Source: Silene noctiflora
Lineage: Eukaryota; Streptophyta; Magnoliopsida; Caryophyllales; Caryophyllaceae
Length of the DNA stretch: 21,255 nt
Direction: 5' to 3'
Assembly (NCBI GenBank): GCA_009801015.1
Contig: VHZZ01001964.1
Span: 53,365-74,619, forward strand
Shown: piece after piece, positions 9,377 to 21,255 of the stretch
How positions within the stretch are numbered: position 1 is the stretch's first letter
Layout: each line of letters opens with the position of its first letter
Notes under the pieces: generated by a model
Database searches by the model: none
Seen by the model: only the letters and a program-made list of their open reading frames with translations
What the model was told of the DNA's origin: nothing
Made by a program: the position numbers and the translations under genes

Positions 9377-10059
9377 ATGAATACTATAATATCCAACGGA
9401 AATTAGATACGATTTAAAATCTTACTAGTCTGTGAGTCTTAAAGACCCAAACTCGTATGATGTTAGTAGAGCAATGTAAACTACCTTTGTATTGATTTTA
9501 TAAAAAAATGTTGGGATACAAATTGGTGGCATGATCTTTATGAGGTTGTTGCAAACTCAGATTCATCCACATGAATGCACAAAGATAGATGAGTTGAGCG
9601 AGCACTTTGGTAGGCTCTTATCTTATGCATCTCTAGTGTGCACACCTCACTTTTTATCTATTCATTCATCACTTTACTTAAAGAGTGGAGACGATGACAG
9701 GACATGCTATATGCTGCCCATCTACTGTTCAATTTGCAATTGTTGATTTCAGATGAAACAAGCCATGCCCAACTAAAGCACAAGTCTTTTTTTTTTTTTT
9801 TTTTGTCGGAAAGTAAAGATTACAGACATTTTAGTTTACCAATATTTTTTCTATTTTGTTTTTACAGATTATAATTTACTCCATGTCAAGAGAAATATTA
9901 CTAGTGATTTCAAAGCAAGAGAGTCTCAAACGAGATGATTTTTATGAAAAAAAAAAAAAAAAAAAAAGTGTGAAAGGAGTTTATTTCCTCTTTTAAAATC
10001 GATTAAAGAGGATAAATGAGACGTCTTACATAATATTTAATTAAAAAACAACTAGTCAT
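9377..10059. other. Intergenic stretch with poly-T and poly-A runs
   Basis: No supported gene. There is a run of 18 T at 9787-9804 and a run of 21 A at 9947-9967, about 140 bases apart. Opposed homopolymers can mark retroposed pieces in opposite orientations, but no body or target duplication is recognisable. A 71-aa plus-strand frame at 9531-9746 has no recognisable features. Confidence 0.4.
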
Positions 10060-10087
10060 GCTTAAGACAGTATTATCTGTCTTAAGC
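10060..10087. repeat. Perfect hairpin, 11-bp arms
   Basis: GCTTAAGACAG at 10060-10070 and CTGTCTTAAGC at 10077-10087 are exact inverted repeats around TATTAT. On the plus strand no T run follows the second arm, and no gene ends here, so it is more likely a MITE relic than a transcription signal. Confidence 0.85.
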
Positions 10088-10770
10088 TAAGACGGGTCAA
10101 GTATCACCTCACATAGGAATATAGGACAAATCTTTTAATAGACCACAATTTTTTGTGTTACGACCAATAAAAGTAGACGCATAATTAAAGGAGTTCCAAA
10201 TATCGATGAATATCGTGTGCTCCGTAGGGAATGTCTCTCGCAGTCCCAATTTTTTGCAACACAACACAATCCAATTCCATTCCACAAATTTTGATGGTAC
10301 AATTTGTTCTCTTCCAAGCAGTTATCGAAATAGTACTCTACTACAACTTGGGAATATTTTGTTTACAATTGACCACAAATGAAGCAATAACAAAATTAAG
10401 ACAAGTTGTGACAAGAGTTTGGTAGTCCTAGGTCATACATGGGACAACCACAAATCTAATAATAGAATAGAAAAAAAAAAACCATGAAATAAATACTCTT
10501 AAAGCAGATAAGTGGCTGACATTAGAGGACACACGCCACTTAACAAAACCCTACAAGTTCATCACCTCATCAATAATGAAATGAACCTCTACATAAAACA
10601 ACCTAACCAAACACCTAATTCACAAATATTTATATACGACGGTCTTTATATGAAAGACGGACTGGACTATTCAACCCTATTACCCACAAGTATTGGGGTC
10701 CATCTCATATATGAGTAACACGGTTTTATACAAGACTCACTCCAAAGATAACATGCTTGCTTACAAGCTG
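10088..10770. other. Intergenic stretch, nothing supported
   Basis: AT-rich sequence without a recognisable gene. Short open frames on both strands look random. A small imperfect inverted repeat (GTCTTT/AAAGAC) occurs near 10640-10657. Confidence 0.4.
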
Positions 10771-10777
10771 AACCAAG

Positions 10778-10894
10778 GGTAAACAAGAAAACCTGCAATG
10801 TTAAGTTCATGTTTTCTACACCTGTCAAAGGATCTACAAACTGAATCTATGGTGAACAAGGAAACCCACAATGTTACCTTAGTGTTTTTTATGC
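10778..10894. repeat. Imperfect tandem duplication, offset 73 bp
   Basis: GGTAAACAAGAAAACCTGCA at 10778 and GGTGAACAAGGAAACCCACA at 10851 begin two copies that stay similar for about 44 bases (both then have AATGTTA and a T-rich stretch). The divergence shows an old duplication. It lies downstream of the HINT gene on the minus strand. Confidence 0.7.
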
Positions 10895-11020
10895 CCCCCA
10901 AAAATATTCAACTCATTATCCATAAATACTTCACTTGCAGTTGTATTAGAGTTGTTCATGGTCATCCTGGCCACTAGATTGGACCAATGCGACCCGTAAA
11001 AGCAATGGATATAAACTATG

Positions 11021-11060
11021 CATTTTCAAAGATTTAGATTACCCATTTTCAAAGATTCAG
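11021..11060. repeat. Short direct repeat, offset 23 bp
   Basis: CATTTTCAAAGATT occurs at 11021 and 11044, each followed by a TAGA/CAGA word. It is a small local duplication without evident function. Confidence 0.7.
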
Positions 11061-11299
11061 AATGGCCATGCCATGCTAATTTACTAGTCAAAACCAATAG
11101 TCCACTTGTTTGTGGTCACATTAAGCCCATATTGTGTTTGCCACTTTGCTCCAAGCTGGTTTGATCACTTCCAAGCAAAAGAGTGTTCTGAACCAGGTGA
11201 CAGAAGAGATTGAGAAAATGCATGTCTAATTTTAGCTTAAGACCATTCTAGTACTTCTGGAAATAGCTTCTCTGCATTTCTAACACACAAGTGAGATTA

Positions 11300-11627
11300 C
11301 GTACCTCTGCCACCATACATCGGTACCAAGTCACAAAGGCATTTTAAAAATCTTATTGTTATTGTTTAGACAGTTCTATTACCTCACGGACTCACTAGAC
11401 TGAGTAACCTTCTTGTATTGTTGAGTAGTAGTCGAAAAAATGCTATTCAAAACCCAGACTGGTTCACAATAAACATGCCTTCTCCATCGCAAATATAGGA
11501 ATTTTTCATCAGTTTGCACCGGAACTTAATGGTGTTTCTAACATTGTCAATATAAGAATACTTACAAAAGGGAACAATCATGGAGATTAGGAAAAATCCT
11601 GCCAAGAATATGCTGAGCGAACTTCAT
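11300..11627 (-). other. Probable 3'UTR of the HINT gene
   Basis: This is the sequence after the TAG stop on the minus strand. It carries no coding frame. A GTAAGTATT word about 55 bases after the stop (near 11565-11573) resembles a donor, so a 3'UTR intron is possible. The end of transcription cannot be placed. Confidence 0.35.
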
Positions 11628-17380
<5,753 letters not shown>

Positions 17381-17388
17381 TAACCTGC

Positions 17389-18014
17389 TACAAACTAGCC
17401 CAAATCAATTTATGGAGAGCAAATATTTGATAATGTTTCAAAAATTGCAAATACCCATCTCAGGATGATTGTTAACAGGTGATAATTAAATAGGATATTG
17501 GCTAACATTGGTCTGCAACAGTAAACAACCTCGAAAAATATCCGAATTAAATTGGGGTTTTTCTTTAAAATGTTGACAAATTCTCAAACAAGACGCCTCG
17601 CAAAACACATTGAAAGAGACAACTTAATTTAATTTGTCATATCAAGTTACAGGAGGAACGAATATGGGAAAGTTTTAAACTTTACAAATACCCATCTCCG
17701 AATTATTGTTACCCTTGTTCATAAATAAATAGGATATTTATTAAGAGTAACATAGATGAACAACAGTAAACAACCCAGAATAGATAATGATATAAAGAGA
17801 TGATTGTTTAAACTATGAACAGAAAACTGGGAATTACAACTAAAATATGAGTAATTTGAAAATAAATGCAGCATGCAAAACACGATTAGAACCGAGGTTT
17901 ATCAAGTTGAATTACATATAGGTCAACTAAAATTATAATCTGAATATATAAACGTAAAGCAGTTTAAGAAATTAAAGTTTGGAGTTGGTAAAGCCGGATG
18001 GAGGATGAAATTAC
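17389..18014 (-). other. 5'UTR intron of the HINT gene with an internal direct repeat
   Basis: Donor TTTTAG|GTAATT lies at 18014. The acceptor is TTTGTAG at 17389 (or CAG at 17385), just before the ATG at 17380. Two related copies occur inside: 17448-17530 and 17685-17775, both starting CAAATACCCATCTC and ending CAACAGTAAACAACC, with AAATAGGATATT between. Confidence 0.6.
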
Positions 18015-18100
18015 CTAAAAGAGGTGCTGAGAAAGTGAGAAGCGACAATGTGCAACTTTGAGGTGATGAATCTGTCACTTGTTACTTTGTTAGTAGAGTA
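18015..18100 (-). promoter_or_regulatory. Non-coding first exon of the HINT gene
   Basis: It is inferred from the GTAATT donor at 18014 and the absence of any ATG in the preceding sense-strand sequence back to about 18120. The sequence is pyrimidine-rich (CTCTAGTCTCTACTCTAC), like plant leaders. No clear TATA box is seen upstream, so the start is approximate. Confidence 0.45.
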
Positions 18101-18142
18101 GAGACTAGAGATACACTAGTACTTCGGGTGTTAATTTCGTGT

Positions 18143-18201
18143 TTGCAAGAATTCGGGTCAGGTTGGGATGGACCGAGTTATTTTAGGTTGCAAGAATTCG
18201 G
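18143..18201. repeat. Short direct repeat upstream of HINT
   Basis: TTGCAAGAATTCGG occurs at 18143-18156 and 18188-18201, 45 bases apart, in the presumed promoter region between the divergent HINT gene and the FAR1 relic. It might be a duplicated site or element debris. Confidence 0.6.
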
Positions 18202-18429
18202 CCTTGTCGAGTTGTCGATATATTACTAAATAACGTCCATAATTAAAAACCACTTTCCAACAATGCCCCTCATAATTTTCCCTCTTTTCACTCTCTCTAA
18301 CATCTTTCTAAAAAAACGATTTAAAAAGAAAAAGTAGACGGTTTTTCAAAAACAAAAAAAAAAACGACGACAACATAATCATATATCGTAATTTAGTTTA
18401 CGTAATTTTCGATTAAAGCGGTTTTAATC

Positions 18430-19540
18430 ATGCCGACGAATGACGGTAACGATCAAGCTAATAACGAATTTCAAGAGGTTTGTTTATGTTTTAATTACGT
18501 TTCAAGTTTATGATTTGATTATCGTATTAGAGTAGAATGGATTAGCGATTATCGTTCCCCGCGCCCAAAACAAATATAAGAAGGAAATTAGTTTTTTTTT
18601 TCAAAAAAAAAAACATGTCGAAAATAGGTCGGACGAAGAAATTTTTCGTCCATACGAAAAAAAACTTGGTCCAAGCCAATTTCCCTTTTTTTTATTTTTT
18701 ATTTTTTAAAACAAAAAATCCGTCTTCCAAATGTCGTGAAATATATTAATTAAAAATTACTAATTAACCCTAATTACTATAATTAAATGTTAAATATAAG
18801 GAGTTTCCATTATTAAATACCGTTTTTATATATTTTTTTCTAAATTCCATTTGTTTAATACGTTTACGTTTTGAAATTCGTTCATGATTACAACGAGGAT
18901 TTCGGTAGCGACGCTGTCGATTATTCAGAACATTTCATTACCAATAGAGTATTCACTTCAAGTAAAGAAGAGTTTAATTGGGTATACCAGACCGCATATG
19001 GACTCGATTTTGGCATCAAAAGAAAAAGCAACAACGGACGGGGTCGTAACACAGAGCTTCATGTGGATTACTTTGTATGTCGTAGAGGTGGAAGATGTCC
19101 CAAAAATAGTGACGGGGACACATTAATAAGGGCTAACAGTGATTGCGAATTCAAAATGAAAATTGTTGAAGTACAAGCCTACCCTCCACAATGGTTACTT
19201 TACATGCATCGAGTCGGAGTTCATAATCATGCTTTGGTTGCGTATTGCGACAGCGATAGATATTACACTAAGTTTGATGATGATGAGCTGGCGTATATCG
19301 ATGCCCAAGTTAGAGCTCATGTACAACCGGCTATGTTTAGTGCGGGATTACATCAGCGGAATACAGAAAAATCACGACCCGCAAGACGACAAATCTACAA
19401 CCGGGCTCAGAAAGTGGGGTCCGTGGAAAGAGAAGGAAGAAACCCGACACAACAAATGTTAGCACTTGCGGTTTAGCATAAGTATGTGCACTTTTGGTTG
19501 CCAATCAGTCGACTAGACAGCTGACCTATGTGTTCTGGAA
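18430..19540 (+). pseudogene. FAR1/FHY3-type, MULE-like transposase relic (truncated)
   Basis: Exon 1 (18430-18477) encodes MPTNDGNDQANNEFQE and ends at a GAG|GTTTGT donor. An AT-rich intron ends at AACGAG (18897), and exon 2 continues in phase from 18898 to a TAG at 19474-19476. The 208-residue product contains a FAR1-type DNA-binding domain: FTSSKEEFNWVYQTAYGLDF, then YFVCRRGGRC, DCEFKMKI and the HNH-type end VGVHNHAL, giving a C...C...H.H zinc pattern. It ends in a transposase-linker-like stretch (RRQIYNRAQK ... MLALAV). After the TAG the same frame reads HKYVHFWLP, and a shifted frame then reads RQLTYVFW, both typical of the family. So the stop and at least one frameshift interrupt a longer ancestral protein, and the catalytic DDE region is absent. 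Related intact proteins are about 600-800 aa. Domesticated FAR1 proteins are transcription factors; this copy is most likely dead transposon sequence. Confidence 0.75.
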
Positions 19541-19561
19541 AACATAACATAAATAATCCAT

Positions 19562-19662
19562 CATAAAGTCTACAAACATAAAGAGTTTAAAAACACACAA
19601 CATAAAATCTACAAACATAAAAATGGTTTAAAAACACAACATAAAAGTCTACAAACATAATA
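19562..19662. repeat. 39-bp tandem repeat, about 2.6 copies
   Basis: Units start at 19562, 19601 and 19640. Each begins CATAAA(A/G)TCTACAAACATAA; the first two continue with a GTTTAAAAACAC(AC)AA tail, and the third is partial. The array lies just after the FAR1 relic and may be subterminal repeat DNA of the transposon. Confidence 0.85.
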
Positions 19663-19987
19663 ATCCATAAACGACCTAATACGACTCTACTCCTCATCAC
19701 CCTCACTAAGACTATCATCACCATCCACTCTGCGCTGAACTCGATCGTCGAGTGTTTGACGGGGACCCGTGCGTGTTCTGTTTTAACGAGTATCAATCAA
19801 TGAGCCTACCCTCTTCATCATGTTGCGGAAGAATTGAAGCTACTCTTTGTAGACAAGGGAGTGTATAAGTAGTATCATCGTCAATAAGGAGACATCCGTA
19901 GTAGACAAGAGAGTGTGTTTAGACAAGAAACCTACCATTATGGACCCTATTAGGCGATTTATGAGAACATTAGCGATGTTGAACGGT
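19663..19987. other. Unassigned stretch between transposase relic and gypsy DNA
   Basis: No gene is supported. GTAGACAAG(G/A)GAGTGT occurs twice (about 19850 and 19902). On the plus strand a short open stretch ends NGELQGEVLF and a stop near 20013, directly before a polypurine tract, and might be the decayed end of a gypsy polyprotein. Confidence 0.35.
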
Positions 19988-20040
19988 GAACTTCAGGGCG
20001 AAGTTCTCTTTTAGGGGGGAGTGCATGTAACAATTGGGAT
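19988..20040 (+). mobile_element. Ty3/gypsy 3' junction: polypurine tract and LTR start (copy 1)
   Basis: GAACTTCAGGGCGAAGTTCT and then TTTTAGGGGGGAGTGCA end at 20025, and an LTR-like start TGTAACAATT begins at 20026. In plant gypsy elements the polyprotein often ends just before such a GAACTTC...GGGGGGA block, which primes plus-strand synthesis and abuts the 3' LTR. The internal region upstream is too decayed to recognise reverse transcriptase or integrase. Confidence 0.6.
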
Positions 20041-20243
20041 TCAAAGAGGAAATAAGTATGGGAGTGTACTCGGTAAGTGTACCCGAAAGGATCACAAAGG
20101 ATTACAAGGGTGAGTCAAGTGAAAGAGATGAGAACAATAGTGTGGTACGAGGAGAGTAAGTGTTTGGGAAAGAGAATGACTTGAAAGTCGGTAGGAAGAC
20201 GGGGAGAGACTCGAGAGAGTGTAGAGAGGAGAGAGAGATAGAC

Positions 20244-20300
20244 GAACTTCGGGGATGAAATTCATTTTAATGGGGGAAGATTGCAATACCCGGTTATTGT
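20244..20300 (+). mobile_element. Ty3/gypsy 3' junction: polypurine tract and LTR start (copy 2)
   Basis: GAACTTCGGGGATGAAATTC and then ATTTTAATGGGGGAAGAT end at 20281, and TGCAATACCCGG begins at 20282. The block parallels copy 1 in order and length (38 bases each), so two related gypsy 3' ends lie 256 bases apart. LTR-type DNA probably continues to about 20611. Confidence 0.65.
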
Positions 20301-20384
20301 GGGGACCCGTACGAGAATCTCGGGATGCGTGAGAGGATCACCATACTTGGTAAGGGACTACTCGGGAGTAAGGTATAGCCCTGT

Positions 20385-20597
20385 ACTAGACCAAGTAAGA
20401 CCTAGACTAGACCTAGTAAAGTTGCAGTGGACCAAGTAGAGCCTCAGTGGACCGTGTGGCTGACACTCGGCCGAGTACGACCATTACTCGACCGAATACG
20501 ACCATTACTCGATTGAGTGAGTGGCACTCGACCGAGTACGGCGGTATTCGACCGAGTGGAAGGCACTCGGCTGAGTGGAATCAGCACTCGACCGAGT
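20385..20597. repeat. Phased palindrome-like array, about 11 units at 19-21 bp spacing
   Basis: Seven 12-base units of the type ACTCGACCGAGT start at 20465, 20486, 20507, 20526, 20546, 20565 and 20586. ACTCGGCCGAGT (the first) is a perfect palindrome; the others differ from self-complementarity at few positions. Four weaker units (ACTAGACCAAGT, ACTAGACCTAGT, AGTGGACCAAGT, AGTGGACCGTGT) precede them at 20385, 20406, 20426 and 20446 with the same spacing. The array lies in presumed LTR DNA. Confidence 0.85.
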
Positions 20598-20611
20598 GTA
20601 GCTGTACAGTA

Positions 20612-21255
20612 TGTAACACCCGCGATTTTCAATTTACGGTCTTAAAAGTAATTTAATAATTTAATTAAAACAAATTATATTTAAATCTTATTTTTGGGTA
20701 AAAATATATTTTAGGTGTAATATTTATATTAGTAATATTATAGTCCGTTTTAAGTGTATAGTAGCCTTAAGACGTGTTTTAAGATGTTCCGACTCATTTT
20801 GAGTTGTTTTGGGCCTAGACTTGAAATGGACCCATATAACATCTATTCTTTTCCACCTACCTTCCTCATAAACCCTCCTTCCTCCTCACAAATCTCAGCA
20901 ACCAACTTCTTCATACAAACACCATTATCACACATTTTTCTCAAAGCTTAAGACGACCGTAAAATCTTCGTTTCTCAACCGTTTCCTTCGATTTTTGCGC
21001 CGTTATCTTCCTTTTCTCGTTATCCTTCTTAGTAGGTAATAAAGTTTCTGTTTTTATCCCTCCCTATAAGAATTTCGAAACCCTATAATCTCTTATGGGG
21101 TGGATTTTTCAATTAATCCATCTTATTTTGCGTTTAGGTGAAGATTTGGAAGCCCCGGACGAAGATAGTTGCATTATTGGAGGCTCACTCGAAGATTAGG
21201 GAGCATAAGGTAACGGTGAAGGGTTACTCGACTTTACATCATTTTTGGTGTTATA
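20612..21255 (+). mobile_element. Start of a younger LTR (probably Ty3/gypsy), running off the window
   Basis: TGTAACACCCGCGATTTTCA begins at 20612 with no polypurine tract before it, which suits a 5' LTR inserted into the older retroelement DNA. A TATA-like CATATAACAT lies at about 20832-20841, followed by a long CT-rich leader (CCACCTACCTTCCTCATAAA onward). A donor-like TAG|GTAATAAAG near 21036 and an acceptor TTTTGCGTTTAG near 21138 could bound a short intron. Neither LTR end nor primer-binding site is visible, so the lineage cannot be fixed. Confidence 0.55.

Noticed and set aside
10060-10087. Rho-independent terminator
   Set aside because: The hairpin has AT-rich arms, no following T tract, no adjacent gene end, and the genome is eukaryotic.
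19793-19918. 41-codon minus-strand frame ending HDEEGRLID and a neighbouring acidic frame (SLSEGDEE)
   Set aside because: They look slightly protein-like and might be a decayed transposon tail, but they are short, in different frames, and match no family I can name.
20092-20286. 64-aa minus-strand frame rich in Ser and Leu
   Set aside because: It is the complement of GA-rich retroelement DNA and purely compositional.
20385-20597. CRISPR array
   Set aside because: The units are 12-base palindromes with spacers of only 7-9 bases in plant LTR DNA; there are no proper spacers or cas genes.
20444-20656. Open frames of 62 and 69 aa over the palindrome array
   Set aside because: The repeating residues (such as PSTTITRPNTTITRL) simply reflect translation of the 20-bp array.

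Overview
This is plant nuclear DNA. It is AT-rich, its genes are split by GT-AG introns, and it carries Stowaway-type MITEs (CTCCCTCC ends with TA target duplications), Ty3/gypsy LTR pieces and microsatellites. The two well-supported proteins have eudicot-type sequences. The TGTAACACCC LTR start and the repeated ACTCCGTA octamer remind me of Caryophyllales intergenic DNA, but I cannot prove the order or species.

Layout: (1) 1-2060 is AT-rich intergenic DNA with one complete Stowaway-like MITE (1085-1359). (2) 2078-2401 holds a possible small gene of 65 aa with a TATA box and good start context. (3) 2402-3766 holds repeats: degenerate GACCC-type DNA, a 34-bp tandem duplication, and an N followed by 46 A. 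(4) 3767-8108, minus strand, is a complete long coiled-coil gene: core promoter near 8105, a non-coding first exon, a 5'UTR intron and four coding exons giving 790 aa. (5) 8109-11627 is intergenic DNA with MITE-like and foldback repeats plus the probable 3' end of the next gene. (6) 11628-18100, minus strand, is a complete histidine-triad (HINT) nucleotide-binding protein gene: a non-coding first exon and five coding exons giving 200 aa. Its introns carry at least three MITE-like insertions. (7) 18430-19540, plus strand, is a broken FAR1/MULE transposase relic. (8) 19560-21255 is retrotransposon DNA: two gypsy polypurine-tract/LTR junctions, an array of about 11 palindrome-like units spaced 19-21 bp, and the start of a younger LTR that leaves the window.

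The genes do not form a functional cluster: two ordinary housekeeping or structural genes lie on the same strand and are separated and invaded by transposable elements. The splice models of both main genes were read directly from donor and acceptor dinucleotides, are in phase throughout, and reproduce conserved blocks across every coding junction.

I did not find a convincing undescribed system. The points most worth a second look are the peroxisomal-type (PTS2) N-terminal extension on the HINT protein, a 25-bp exact inverted copy of a coding exon in the adjacent intron of the coiled-coil gene, and the roughly 20-bp-phased ACTCGACCGAGT array in the LTR DNA.
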